Shown here piece after piece: positions 1-8,967 of a stretch of DNA of 46,220 bases; position 1 is the stretch's first letter; each line of letters starts with the position of its first letter. A model generated the notes under the pieces. That model ran no database searches. It saw nothing but the letters and a program-made list of their open reading frames with translations, and had not been told where the DNA came from. The position numbers and the translations under genes were made by a program. Source of the DNA: an uncultured Bacteroidota bacterium (GTDB lineage Bacteria; Bacteroidota; Bacteroidia; Chitinophagales; Chitinophagaceae); assembly GCA_903882805.1 (NCBI GenBank), contig CAIRYK010000014.1, positions 1-46,220 of the forward strand. The letters run 5' to 3'.

Positions 1-315
1 CAGAATGGGTTGAATGTGAATAGACAATATGGATTTGTAGTATACAATAGCACATTCAACTCTTTCAGAGTTGGACCTTATTTTCCTTAATACCGGAGGC
101 TTCACCTCCGGCTACGCACATTTTAGCCCTATCGGGCTAAGTACGAATTACAATCATATTGAGTGACTAATTTTCGACTATAGCTTGCCGATTTATGAAA
201 TACAATTGGTATAATTGCTTAAATCGAGTTGTTATTCTTTTTCAAGCCATTCTCCCAATAGAATAGGCGCGCCACACGGGCGCGCCTATTCTATATAAGT
301 TATTTTATTACCAGT
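1..315. other. Intergenic stretch with hairpin cluster, no convincing gene
   Basis: No supported gene. Three short perfect hairpins follow one another: 57-73 (7-bp stem, 3-nt loop), 93-111 (7-bp stem, 5-nt loop) and 123-140 (7-bp stem, 4-nt loop). A stronger one lies at 260-292. The first three resemble a mosaic intergenic repeat, but no second copy occurs in this window, so the repeat nature is only suspected. Frame 1 is open from base 1 to the TAA at 88-90 (29 codons). It could be the end of a plus-strand gene cut by the window edge, but that length is expected by chance. Confidence 0.5.
260..292 (-). terminator. Terminator-like hairpin downstream of phaC
   Basis: Perfect 14-bp inverted repeat (arms 260-273 and 279-292, 5-nt loop, GGCGCGCC core) starting 24 nt past the phaC stop codon. 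No clear U-tract follows on the minus strand, so it may be a 3'-end stabiliser or a weak terminator rather than a classical intrinsic terminator. Confidence 0.55.
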
Positions 316-1368
316 TTAGCAACGTTCTATTACCCATTTGGCAACAGTGGGCGCCAGTTCTTTCTGAGATTTACCGCCTACAAAAACGCCTATGTGGCCG
401 CCGGGGAAAGGATAATCTTTCTTATCGGTACTGCCTATCATATCCATTATGTTCTTGGTGCTTTCGTTGGGTATAATGTTGTCTTCGGTAGCATATACAT
501 TCAGGAAAGGCATGGTTACGTTTTTAAGGTCTACCTTTCTGCCGCCCAGTTCAAATTCGCCTTTTATCAGTTTGTTGTCTCTAAACAGGTCTTTTATGTA
601 TTTGCGGTACATTTCGCCGGGCATAGCGGGCAGGTCTGCCTTCCATTTTTCCATGCGCAAGAAGCTCATCATCTTTGTTTTGTCTTCCAGCGAGTCTATG
701 AGGCCAAGATATTTGCTCACATTCATGCTTGGTTTCAGCATACCAAATGCGCTGTCTATGGTTTCGCCGGGTATGGTGCCCAGAGTGTCTACCATAGTGT
801 CTACATCTATATATTTAGTCCATTTATACAGCATGCAGCGCGTAGTGCTAAAGTCGAATGGCGCAACATAAGTAGTTATAGACTTCAATTTTTCGGGATA
901 AAGCGCTGCATATATCATAGAGAAAGTGCCGCCCTGGCAAATACCCATTTTATGAATTTTAGCCACCTTGTGCGTTTTACGCAAAAAGTCTACAGCGCCG
1001 TTCATATACACGTCTATGTAGTCTTCCATAGTCAGGTAGCGGTCGGCGCGGGTAGGGTAGCCCCAGTCCATAATATATACATCCAGTCCTTCGTCTATCA
1101 GTTTCTTCATCAGGCTGCGGTCGGGCTGTATGTCCAGCACATCATGCCTGTTCAGCATAGCAAACGATACCAGCACTGGAGTGGCGCATTTTGCCGGAGT
1201 TTCTCTGGTGTAGTGATACATTTTAACCTTATCGCAAGACCATACCAGTTCTTTTGGCGTGGTGGCTACATCTACAACATGTATATCCTGTAGTGTTTTG
1301 TATCCTTTTGCTATCTTTTCGCTTGTAGATACCAGTTCTTCAGCAATTTTTGAAGAGTTAAAATTCAT
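316..1368 (-). CDS. phaC: Class III poly(R)-hydroxyalkanoate synthase, catalytic subunit PhaC
   Basis: An alpha/beta-hydrolase-fold enzyme that polymerises (R)-3-hydroxyacyl-CoA into polyhydroxyalkanoate on granules. It is 350 aa, the usual size of class III PhaC (about 355). The lipase-like box reads GICQGG with nucleophile Cys144. Asp296 lies in ATEDNIIP and His325 in PGGHIGVF, so all three catalytic residues are present with the spacing known for the Allochromatium enzyme. A start seven codons upstream (TTG at 1387-1389) lies inside the -7 promoter box, so ATG 1366-1368 is preferred. Class III enzymes need PhaE; the phaE gene lies 13 kb away at 14505-16124 instead of next door. Upstream on the same strand is a fatty acid hydroxylase gene, with a 109-nt gap containing a separate promoter. 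Confidence 0.9.
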   Translation of the reverse strand: MNFNSSKIAEELVSTSEKIAKGYKTLQDIHVVDVATTPKELVWSCDKVKMYHYTRETPAKCATPVLVSFAMLNRHDVLDIQPDRSLMKKLIDEGLDVYIMDWGYPTRADRYLTMEDYIDVYMNGAVDFLRKTHKVAKIHKMGICQGGTFSMIYAALYPEKLKSITTYVAPFDFSTTRCMLYKWTKYIDVDTMVDTLGTIPGETIDSAFGMLKPSMNVSKYLGLIDSLEDKTKMMSFLRMEKWKADLPAMPGEMYRKYIKDLFRDNKLIKGEFELGGRKVDLKNVTMPFLNVYATEDNIIPNESTKNIMDMIGSTDKKDYPFPGGHIGVFVGGKSQKELAPTVAKWVIERC

Positions 1369-1385
1369 TTTATATAATATTTTCG

Positions 1386-1394
1386 GCAAAGGTA
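1386..1394 (-). promoter_or_regulatory. Bacteroidota-type -7 box for phaC
   Basis: On the minus strand it reads TACCTTTGC, a full match to TAnnTTTGC, 17 nt before the phaC ATG. No clear TTG was seen at the -33 position. It implies phaC can be transcribed independently of the hydroxylase upstream. Confidence 0.6.
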
Positions 1395-1477
1395 ATAAAG
1401 TTTGCCCATTTACTTGTTAAGAAACTCTAAATGGTAATGAATGACATAACTAATGGCGTTATATCGCCCCGCTTTTA

Positions 1478-2095
1478 TCAGGCCTGCTCACGCTTGGGCA
1501 CAGTGCCAAAAACAATATCCCACAGCACAGAGCTCACCCCAAAGCCCTTATTGGGCGCCTTGTAGTGGTGCAGGTGGTGGTTGCGCCACAGCGCCTTCAG
1601 GAAGCGCGGAGGCGCAAAAGCATGTATGGCAAAGTGCATAGAACCATACAATATATAACCAAACAGAAAACCCGGGAAAAATGATAGCGCAAACCAGCCC
1701 ATCATCAGCTTCATAGACCCGAAAATAATGCAGGCCAGTATAAGGCTGGGCACCGGCGGCATAAACAGGCGTTCTTTATCGCGAGGGTATTCGTGGTGCA
1801 CGCCGTGCAGCGTATATATAAAACGCACCGCCCGTGGGCTGCTCACTATCATATGAAACAGGTAGCGGTGCATCATGTATTCAAAAAACGTCCAGAACAG
1901 TACGCCGGCAAAAAACAGCAGCGCCTCGGTACCCGCGCCTATACCCTTGTGCGCAGCGCCATGATAAAGCATAAACGCGATAACAGGAAAGTACATGCAA
2001 TACACTACTATGGGATGCGTTTTTGTCATCATCTCCAGATAGTCGTTTTTGAATAATCTCGCCTGACCTTTGTTTTTGATTTTATCAAACTCCAT
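1478..2095 (-). CDS. Membrane fatty acid hydroxylase superfamily protein
   Basis: 205-aa integral membrane di-iron enzyme of the fatty acid hydroxylase/sterol desaturase superfamily. The histidine clusters appear in family order: HRYLFH (76-81), HGVHH (97-101), HFAIH (154-158) and NHHLHHY (172-178). Hydrophobic segments lie around 29-45, 57-75, 116-132 and 136-152. The layout is closest to fatty acid 2-hydroxylases, which hydroxylate the acyl chain of sphingolipids or other lipids, but the substrate cannot be read from sequence. It starts 22 nt after the RND/MMPL transporter stop, so the two are likely one operon, suggesting that the modified lipid is also exported. phaC follows but has its own promoter box. 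Confidence 0.82.
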   Translation of the reverse strand: MEFDKIKNKGQARLFKNDYLEMMTKTHPIVVYCMYFPVIAFMLYHGAAHKGIGAGTEALLFFAGVLFWTFFEYMMHRYLFHMIVSSPRAVRFIYTLHGVHHEYPRDKERLFMPPVPSLILACIIFGSMKLMMGWFALSFFPGFLFGYILYGSMHFAIHAFAPPRFLKALWRNHHLHHYKAPNKGFGVSSVLWDIVFGTVPKREQA

Positions 2096-2117
2096 ATGTA
2101 AAACGGAAATAGGAATT

Positions 2118-4499
2118 TTAGTCGCTCAGTTTTATTACATCATTATCGTCCTCGCCCATCAGGAATTCGGCGGCTTTGTTCTTTTTCTCTATTACTTTAT
2201 CCATCCACAACAGCAATGCTGGCAACAAAGTGAGGTTGGTAACCATTGCCAGAAACAGCGTCATGGAGGTGAGGTATCCCAACGATTTTGTGCCGTCGAA
2301 CTGAGATAAGATAAACACCGAAAAACCAGCAATGAGTATCAGCGAGGTGTAAATAATACTTAGTCCGGTATCGTGTATAGTGCGGTGCACGGTATCGGCA
2401 ATGCTGTCGTCGTGGCGGGCCAGCTCTTGCTTAAAGTTGACCAGAAACCTGATGGTAACATCAATAGTAATACCCAATGCTACGCTGAATACCAGCACGG
2501 TGCTCGGCTTGATGCGGATACCTACCCAACCCATAAGGCCGGCGGTAATGAGCAGCGGCACAATGTTTACAATAATAGAGATGAGCAATATGCGCCACGA
2601 GCGGAACAGGGCTACCATGCAACCAAATATGATGAGGAATGCCAGTATCAGGCTGTCGCGCAGGCTATGTACTATAAATTTGCTGCCCTCGAGAAAGGTG
2701 ATGGTGGTGCCTGTAAAAGTCACATCGTATTTACTGCTATCGAAAATACTGTACACTTCGGGGCGCATCTTGTCGAGCAGTCCTGGCAGTTTCAGGCTGC
2801 CCACGTCGGCCATTACTACGCTGATGCGCGCTTTTTGCTTGTTGCTGTCTATAAACGAATTAAGCAGTTTATTAAACATATTGTTCTTATCGGCGCTTTT
2901 AGCCGACAGGTAGGGTTGCAGGAAGGCAGCGCCAAAATCGCCCGGTACGGCATAGTAAACCGTGTCGCCGCCAAAGAACTGCTGACTGGCAAACTTAATA
3001 CCGTCGGCAATAGATAATGGATGGCCAACTTCAGGATGTTTTTGCAACAGAATGCTCAGCTCATCCATCTTGCGAATGACCTCGAGCGTAGATACTACGC
3101 CGCGTTTTTTCTTGGTGTCTACCACTATCTCCAGCGGCATTACGCCCTTAAAGTTTTGCTCAAAAAACTTGAGGTCCATAAATACCTTATCCGATTGCGG
3201 TAGGTCGTCAACAATGTGCGAGTCGTTGGTAAGGCGGGTAAGCCCTACAACCGAGAAAATACAAACGATAGTAGTGAATGCGTATATAGCCTTGCTGTGA
3301 CTAAACACCCAGTTGGTGATGCGGGTAAGGATAGAGTTTATCCAGCGGCTTTCCAGATAGCTGGTGTGCTTTACGTTGGGCGGCGGCAGGAAACTGAAAA
3401 ATGCAGGGATGAAAATAAGCGAGATAAAGAACAACGCTAAAATATTGATACCGGCTACCAATCCGAACTCTTTCAGCAGTTGGCTTTTGGTAAAAAAGAA
3501 TACGCCGAAGCCGATAGCAGCGGTGAGGTTGGTAAAGAAGGTCACAATGCCCATGCGGTCTACCATGCGCAGCAGCGACTTCATTTTATTGGGGTTCTTG
3601 TGGTATTCGTAGTGGTAACGGTTCAGCAGGTACACGCAATTGGGTATGCCTATCACTACTACCAGCGGGGGGATGAGCGCCGTAAGCAGCGTTATTTTGT
3701 AGCCCAGCAACACAATAGTACCCATAGACCATACCACCCCGATAGCCACTACCAGCATAGACGACAACACTGCTGTAAACGAACGGAAAAACAGGACAAG
3801 GATAACGGCCGTAAGCACAAAAGACATGATGAGGAACATCCGCATCTCGGTTTGCACCTTCATAGCCATTTGCGTGCGTATGAGCGGAAGGCCGGAGTAG
3901 TGCAACTCTACATTGTGCGCCTTACCAAACGAATCGGACAGGGCAAGTATATGATTGATAACGCCCGCGCGCAACTTTGAGTTGAGTACATTTTTATTGA
4001 TGCGTACCGCCATTGTGTAGGCAGGCGTGTCGCCGGTATTGTTATATAAAAAACCTTTGTAAAATGGCAACGCCATAAAGGTTTTACGGAAACTGTCTAC
4101 ATTATCGTATGGCGGATTGCCGGCTACCGACGCTACTTTCAGTTTTTGGGTAAGGGTGTCTTTTACAAGCGTTATGGCTCCGGGTATGCTCAGTACGTTT
4201 TCTACAGAGTCTACATGGGCTATTTTGCGCGTAAGCGCAGCATAATCATTAAAAAAATCGGGTTTGAAAAAGTCGTGCGTCTTTACGCCTATCACCATGA
4301 GATTGCCGTCTTCGCCAAACTGCTTTCTGAATGCCTGATACTCTACGAGTTTAGGATTATCGGTAGGGACAGCGCTGGTAAACTCGTAGCTGATCTGTAT
4401 TTTAGAGGCATAATACCCCATAATACAAGTATCGGCCAATAGGAATATCAGCAATGCGATCCTGTACTTAATGATAAACGCGGCTATATTGTGCCACAT
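2118..4499 (-). CDS. RND/MMPL family transporter (HAE3/patched-like)
   Basis: 793-aa inner-membrane protein with two repeated halves, each a membrane helix plus large extracytoplasmic loop followed by five helices. Helix 1 is at about 11-31. The first sterol-sensing-like block is at about 220-370, with TNLTAAIGFGVFFF at about 320 and helices around it. A second exported domain is at about 440-610, then the second helix block at about 615-770 with GITIDVTIRFLVNF and a matching TSLILIAGFSVF segment. This is the layout of single-chain lipid or hydrophobe exporters (MMPL, HpnN-like). No TolC or membrane-fusion partner is nearby. Its coupling to the fatty acid hydroxylase 22 nt downstream points to a lipid substrate; that is inference. 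Confidence 0.82.
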   Translation of the reverse strand: MWHNIAAFIIKYRIALLIFLLADTCIMGYYASKIQISYEFTSAVPTDNPKLVEYQAFRKQFGEDGNLMVIGVKTHDFFKPDFFNDYAALTRKIAHVDSVENVLSIPGAITLVKDTLTQKLKVASVAGNPPYDNVDSFRKTFMALPFYKGFLYNNTGDTPAYTMAVRINKNVLNSKLRAGVINHILALSDSFGKAHNVELHYSGLPLIRTQMAMKVQTEMRMFLIMSFVLTAVILVLFFRSFTAVLSSMLVVAIGVVWSMGTIVLLGYKITLLTALIPPLVVVIGIPNCVYLLNRYHYEYHKNPNKMKSLLRMVDRMGIVTFFTNLTAAIGFGVFFFTKSQLLKEFGLVAGINILALFFISLIFIPAFFSFLPPPNVKHTSYLESRWINSILTRITNWVFSHSKAIYAFTTIVCIFSVVGLTRLTNDSHIVDDLPQSDKVFMDLKFFEQNFKGVMPLEIVVDTKKKRGVVSTLEVIRKMDELSILLQKHPEVGHPLSIADGIKFASQQFFGGDTVYYAVPGDFGAAFLQPYLSAKSADKNNMFNKLLNSFIDSNKQKARISVVMADVGSLKLPGLLDKMRPEVYSIFDSSKYDVTFTGTTITFLEGSKFIVHSLRDSLILAFLIIFGCMVALFRSWRILLISIIVNIVPLLITAGLMGWVGIRIKPSTVLVFSVALGITIDVTIRFLVNFKQELARHDDSIADTVHRTIHDTGLSIIYTSLILIAGFSVFILSQFDGTKSLGYLTSMTLFLAMVTNLTLLPALLLWMDKVIEKKNKAAEFLMGEDDNDVIKLSD

Positions 4500-4628
4500 G
4501 AAGCGAGAAAATTGTGGTTTAAAAACCGTAAAATTACAAATTACCTACAGTATAAACGACCTTTTAAGAATAACTATATATCACCGGCGTGCAACCGTTA
4601 GCTTGAGCCGACGATGCCTGCGGGCGAA

Positions 4629-5342
4629 CTACTTTTTTACAGGTTTCCCTTTTGTATATTCCTTATAGCTGTTGCGTATCCACATCTTCAATTCCAGCTC
4701 GCTGGCGGCGCGTGCAAACGGATAATCCATAGGGTGGGCGTTCATAAATTCAGTTGCGGCTTCTCCTTTTAGTCCGGTCAGGTTAGTTACCAGTGTTTTA
4801 GTATAGCGCGTTTCTATGAATCGCTGCTCCATATCGCGCTCGAAATTTTCTTTGAAGCGCTTGTTCTGCCTGTAGCTTTTCGATATTTTTTGCACTGGTC
4901 CGCCTATCAGCCCAGTTATTCCGCCGCCATTTGCGTTGCTGAAGCCAGTTTTGATTGGTTTTGTTTTAAGTTCCTTTTCATACAGTGCCGTAAGCGTTAG
5001 CGAGTCTTGCTGAAACTGCGTATAGCCCGAATGCAAAACAAACTCCTTCATTTTTACGCTCAGTGATGCCATTTCTACGGTCATAAACTTGCCGGTGGCT
5101 GCCGATTTGCGCGCACTCTGAAAACCAATTGCCGAAAATGCCAGTATATCTCCATTGTTTGCAGGTACAGCAAATGCGCCCTGCTCGTCAGTAAGGTACG
5201 ACAGTCCTGTAGTGACGTTGGCAATGGTGGCCGGGTACAGCGGCTTAGATGAGTCGCCATCTATTACTACGCCTCTTTGAATTTGGCAAAAGGCTACTGT
5301 ACTTGCCAGCAATAACGATACCAGTGTAATTATTGTTTTCAA
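4629..5342 (-). CDS. Secreted CarboxypepD_reg-like domain protein
   Basis: 237 aa with a signal peptide ending near residue 20 (AFCQ). Residues 22-95 form a carboxypeptidase regulatory-like beta-sandwich: GVVIDGDSSKPLYPATI, a NVTTGLSYLTDEQGAF turn, then GDILAFSAIGFQ. This is the domain found at the start of TonB-dependent receptors, but here no plug or barrel follows. The remainder is a charged, helical tail (about 110-237) without a recognised domain. Proteins like this are common in Bacteroidota as periplasmic or surface accessory proteins. It has no obvious operon partner: 286 nt separate ATG 5342 from downstream MMPL on the same strand boundary side, and comEC ends 111 nt upstream. Confidence 0.7.
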   Translation of the reverse strand: MKTIITLVSLLLASTVAFCQIQRGVVIDGDSSKPLYPATIANVTTGLSYLTDEQGAFAVPANNGDILAFSAIGFQSARKSAATGKFMTVEMASLSVKMKEFVLHSGYTQFQQDSLTLTALYEKELKTKPIKTGFSNANGGGITGLIGGPVQKISKSYRQNKRFKENFERDMEQRFIETRYTKTLVTNLTGLKGEAATEFMNAHPMDYPFARAASELELKMWIRNSYKEYTKGKPVKK

Positions 5343-5453
5343 TTGCGGGGATTTTATGATGTAAAAATACTAAAACCCTGTTGGGCCGCTAAATGTATTT
5401 TCATATTTAGGAATACTTTGGCGCTTGCAATACAGTACCACCATTCAGGGCTG

Positions 5454-7511
5454 TTATTCCGCTATCCACGCGCCATTTGCAGTAACCGAATGTATTTTTA
5501 TTCCTGCTGCAACAAAACCCGATAAGAGATTACCAGTACTGTCAAAGTTCTTGGCTTGCGCTAAGACCACCTCTTTGGGCGAGTACGCCTTCATTATTTG
5601 TCTGGCATCGATACCGGCCGTAGTAGTAATTACCACTACATCTACCGGAAATGGCTGGCTACCCGTTATCGGTTCTTGCAGCACGAGTATAGTTTTACCT
5701 CCAATGGTAAATAGATTATCTGATGGAGTTTCTGCAGGATGCCATGCGCGCATGCCTATGTGCGCTGCTGTGGTTGTGTATTGTGTTTTAGCGGTCGCTT
5801 CAGTGAGCGTTTGGTAGCGGTTGCCAATAATGCGCTCTATGGTGGGCGTTTTGCCTGTATTGTATACAATCAGCTTGTTTTGCCGGAGGCTTTGGTATTT
5901 TGCGGTGCACAGCGAAAGCAGTAACAGCGCTGCGCCGGCGCCAGCAGTAAATAATGCTTGTTTTTTGCCCCTAAGTAAGTAGTAACCTAAACCGCAAATA
6001 ACGGCCAGTAGCAACAACAACTGGAATCCGCTGAGCATTAGAAAACTAAACGAGCGCGGATTGACGCTCTGCAAAATAGCGACTAAGTAGTTGAAAATAC
6101 GTGTAAGCCATGTGGCAAGAAAGGAAATACCCTCCGCCGCTACAGGCGCCCAAGACAGCGCAATTATGGCAATGCCCATAATGAGCACGAGGCCCATAAA
6201 CAGAAATGCGATAACATTAGCAACAACAAAGAACAAAGGGAATATGTGGAAGTAATAAATAACAACCGGCGCAGTTAGCGCCTCGGCGGCGAGGCTCCCT
6301 GCAACAGCGCCCCATAGCTTTTTGGTAATCCACGTAGTTGGCGCCAACCAGCCAGAAAGAGGGCTGTAGAAAAATACCAAAGAAAGCACCGCCACAAACG
6401 ACAACTGGAAGCCCAGCGAAAACAACCATGCGGGATTGTACACAAGCAACAAGGTTGAAGCCGCCAAAAGCTGATTGAGCGAATTGCGCGGCTGGTGGAA
6501 AACTACGCCTATAGCCAATATTGTAAACATGATAGCAGCGCGAACAGCCGATGGCGGCGCGCCTGCCATAGCTACATAAAACAATACAAGCGGCAAAGCT
6601 ATAGCATACTTTATCCATTGATAACGGGGTCCGCGCAACCAAAAAAACAGCCAGCCAATGGCAATGAAGAACATACCCACATTGCCGCCGGAAATGGCTA
6701 TGATATGCACAATGCCAGTTTCGGCATACGACTGGCGTAAATCTTCGTCAAGGTTTACCTCATCGCCCAGCAACATGGCTTGCAGCAGCCCTTTTGTTTT
6801 AGGGTCTGTCAGGTATTTATTCAGTTGGGCCATGCACCAATTATGGGCTTTGTCGGTAATGGGTAGCGCCGTTGGGTCTACTGCGCTGTAAAGTCTTAAT
6901 GCCGATGGCCTGCAGGTTTGTCTGTGCCAGATATTGTTGCGGTGGCAATAGGCTGCATAATCAAATTCGTGCGGGTTACCTGCATTTGTAATAGTTTGCC
7001 AGTTGCCGGGCAGCAACACCGTGTCGCCTTTGTGCAGGCGCATCGGTACTACGTCTTTGTAGACATACACAAATGCTGCCCCGGTCGCCACCTGTTGCTC
7101 ACCGTTTTCTTTCAGAGCCTTAATGGTTTCTACGGTCAGCTTCCAAGTATGTTCTTTTTCGATGGGGTCAGCACACAGTTTTGCCAGGTATATGTTGCTT
7201 GTATTGATTGATTTACCGAACCAATATTTGTCGTTCTGCACATCGTGATGATGTGCAATGCCATAGCCTCCTGCAAGCAGAAGTATAGCTATTAGTGCAG
7301 CCAATGCGGTGTTTTGCGATCGCTTATTGCGCGCCGCAACAGCTACAAATGCTACAAAACATATTGCGGTAACAATGGTTGGAATGATGGCTGGTATTTG
7401 CAGTCGGGTTGTAGCATCGTAAGCTGCTATGCCACACATCAACGGCGCCAGCGCTCGCACAAAGGGCGCATATTCCCATACATATGCCGTATTGAGCGGC
7501 CATCGCTTCAT
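5454..7511 (-). CDS. comEC: ComEC/Rec2 family DNA-uptake channel protein
   Basis: 685-aa polytopic inner-membrane protein for passage of single-stranded DNA during natural transformation. The N-terminus has membrane helices (20-90) and a DUF4131-like exported domain (about 95-220). The competence core (about 235-520) has the signature SYAETGIVHIIAISGGNVGM and many helices. The C-terminal domain (about 560-685) resembles a worn metallo-beta-lactamase-like domain: it keeps VDVVVITTTAG but lacks the HxHxDH metal motif. That loss is common in Bacteroidota ComEC and may mean no nuclease activity. It follows the transglutaminase-like gene by 49 nt, so cotranscription is possible. Other competence genes are not in the window. 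Confidence 0.88.
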   Translation of the reverse strand: MKRWPLNTAYVWEYAPFVRALAPLMCGIAAYDATTRLQIPAIIPTIVTAICFVAFVAVAARNKRSQNTALAALIAILLLAGGYGIAHHHDVQNDKYWFGKSINTSNIYLAKLCADPIEKEHTWKLTVETIKALKENGEQQVATGAAFVYVYKDVVPMRLHKGDTVLLPGNWQTITNAGNPHEFDYAAYCHRNNIWHRQTCRPSALRLYSAVDPTALPITDKAHNWCMAQLNKYLTDPKTKGLLQAMLLGDEVNLDEDLRQSYAETGIVHIIAISGGNVGMFFIAIGWLFFWLRGPRYQWIKYAIALPLVLFYVAMAGAPPSAVRAAIMFTILAIGVVFHQPRNSLNQLLAASTLLLVYNPAWLFSLGFQLSFVAVLSLVFFYSPLSGWLAPTTWITKKLWGAVAGSLAAEALTAPVVIYYFHIFPLFFVVANVIAFLFMGLVLIMGIAIIALSWAPVAAEGISFLATWLTRIFNYLVAILQSVNPRSFSFLMLSGFQLLLLLAVICGLGYYLLRGKKQALFTAGAGAALLLLSLCTAKYQSLRQNKLIVYNTGKTPTIERIIGNRYQTLTEATAKTQYTTTAAHIGMRAWHPAETPSDNLFTIGGKTILVLQEPITGSQPFPVDVVVITTTAGIDARQIMKAYSPKEVVLAQAKNFDSTGNLLSGFVAAGIKIHSVTANGAWIAE

Positions 7512-7560
7512 AGAAAAGAGTTGCCGCCAAAATAAACAAATAATCTATACGCTTAGCTAC

Positions 7561-8760
7561 TTAGGGATTGTACACATACGCCACCTCAAATTTCTGTTGC
7601 TGGTATTCGCGCGAAAGGTCGCCGATAGCTAAATCTTCCGATTGCGGCGTTGGCTCGCAAACCGAATACATATTGCCATTATACAGTATGGGCGTACCAA
7701 TGGGTTTATCGAATTTTACGGCTATGGTGAGGTGGTTGGGGAACTCCATGGCTATCATGGGCAGATGGTATATCTCTTTTACCAAACAGTAAAACAAAGC
7801 TGCGCGGTCTTTACAATCGCTCTGGTCATATAGCAACGTTTGTTCAGGGGTCATCCGTTTTTGTTTGCCATATACTTCCATATCTGGCTGGTAGTTGAAC
7901 GCATATCGCGTAAAACGCATCAAATAGTCTACGCCGGTGCGCACATCCATATCCTTCATGTTCTTCTTTAGCTGCGGTATGAGCGACTGGTAGGTTTCGG
8001 CGCTAAGCGGCGCATCAAAATATTGTCCGTAGTCGGTAACAGGATAGTTATTGAATATCTTTTTGACTTGCTCGTTAACCTTCACCTTTAGCCTACATTC
8101 TACGTCGTAATAGTTGAATGCCAGTTCCTTTTCCTGATAATCCTTAGGCGAAAAGGCCGGAAGGTGTGTGAGGCGATAGGAAAACGGGCTGGTAGCTTCT
8201 GGCGCATGAACGCCTATTTGTGAAAACCTGACCTTGGCAAAATCAACTTTACCATAGTCATGGTAGTTGAGGCATACATATTTGCGGTCATCCTTGTGAA
8301 AGAAGGGTATGTCGTAGATGTTTTCCTCACAGCGTACGTAAAACAATATCTGGTCGCCGGCCACGCATAGGGTGGCGTCGTAGCCCGATTTTGATAACAA
8401 GAACCACTTATATAATGTATATCGCTGATAGTTCTCGGCTTTGGGACTTATGTGCTGCGCCACCTTACGCACCAGTTGGTAATACAGCCAGTCATCTGGC
8501 TGATGAATCTCCTTGTAGCGTTTCATACTGCCAACAATTGACTGATAATCAGACCGCTCAAGTTGTTGGTAAAATGTCTCTATCGATTCATCGTTCAGGC
8601 AATCGTTAAAACCCACAACCGATGCTGGGTCTATATTCAGATTCAGCGTGTCGCCGTAAAAACAGATTTGTGTATGCTTATACGTATTTTGTTCATTGGG
8701 CTTGGCTGTCAGACCCAATGAAACTACCCACAATAATAATATTATCCAAACAGCCTTCAC
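7561..8760 (-). CDS. Secreted transglutaminase-like protein
   Basis: 399 aa with a signal peptide (residues 1-19, ending GLTAKP). The C-terminal third has the transglutaminase-like cysteine protease signature: the Cys316 region reads YDQSDCKDRAALFYCL, His343 is in FPNHLTIAV, and Glu369 in VCEPTPQ may serve as the third residue. The N-terminal 250 residues have no recognised domain; they probably form beta structure. Function may be a periplasmic peptidase or peptide cross-linker; substrate unknown. It is transcribed toward comEC, 49 nt apart. A TAAGTTTGC box lies 28 nt upstream of its ATG. Confidence 0.72.
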   Translation of the reverse strand: MKAVWIILLLWVVSLGLTAKPNEQNTYKHTQICFYGDTLNLNIDPASVVGFNDCLNDESIETFYQQLERSDYQSIVGSMKRYKEIHQPDDWLYYQLVRKVAQHISPKAENYQRYTLYKWFLLSKSGYDATLCVAGDQILFYVRCEENIYDIPFFHKDDRKYVCLNYHDYGKVDFAKVRFSQIGVHAPEATSPFSYRLTHLPAFSPKDYQEKELAFNYYDVECRLKVKVNEQVKKIFNNYPVTDYGQYFDAPLSAETYQSLIPQLKKNMKDMDVRTGVDYLMRFTRYAFNYQPDMEVYGKQKRMTPEQTLLYDQSDCKDRAALFYCLVKEIYHLPMIAMEFPNHLTIAVKFDKPIGTPILYNGNMYSVCEPTPQSEDLAIGDLSREYQQQKFEVAYVYNP

Positions 8761-8788
8761 TTTTATTAAGATTTCACAATAAAGTTAC

Positions 8789-8797
8789 GCAAACTTA
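8789..8797 (-). promoter_or_regulatory. -7 box upstream of the transglutaminase-like gene
   Basis: Minus strand TAAGTTTGC, a full match to TAnnTTTGC, 28 nt before ATG 8760. A clear -33 TTG was not found. Confidence 0.45.
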
Positions 8798-8938
8798 ACA
8801 CAGAATTAATGTTAAGTTTTATGAAATCTGCTTTTTTGAACAATTTATTGCACATAACTGCCAGCTGATGCTAAAAACCAATACATACTCATAGCTTTTA
8901 ATTATTAAAGCATCGTGCTTAAGTATGGATACAAGGCG

Positions 8939-8947
8939 TAACTTTGC
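8939..8947 (+). promoter_or_regulatory. -7 box of the bacilliredoxin gene
   Basis: TAACTTTGC, a full match to the Bacteroidota -7 consensus, 20 nt before ATG 8968. The -33 region is weak. Confidence 0.6.
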
Positions 8948-8967
8948 ATCAATAAAAAGCAAAACAA

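Noticed and set aside
1-90. Frame 1 open to TAA at 88-90, possible tail of a plus-strand gene
   Set aside because: 29 codons is within chance expectation (about one in four for such a length) and the frame covers a hairpin at 57-73; no homology recognised.
394-1293. 299-codon plus-strand open frame over phaC
   Set aside because: It is antisense to the clear PhaC gene, which has the catalytic residues and correct length; the plus-strand product has no recognisable family.
1387-1389. TTG start extending PhaC by seven residues
   Set aside because: The codon lies inside the TACCTTTGC -7 box, so it cannot be within the transcript from that promoter; ATG 1366-1368 is better.
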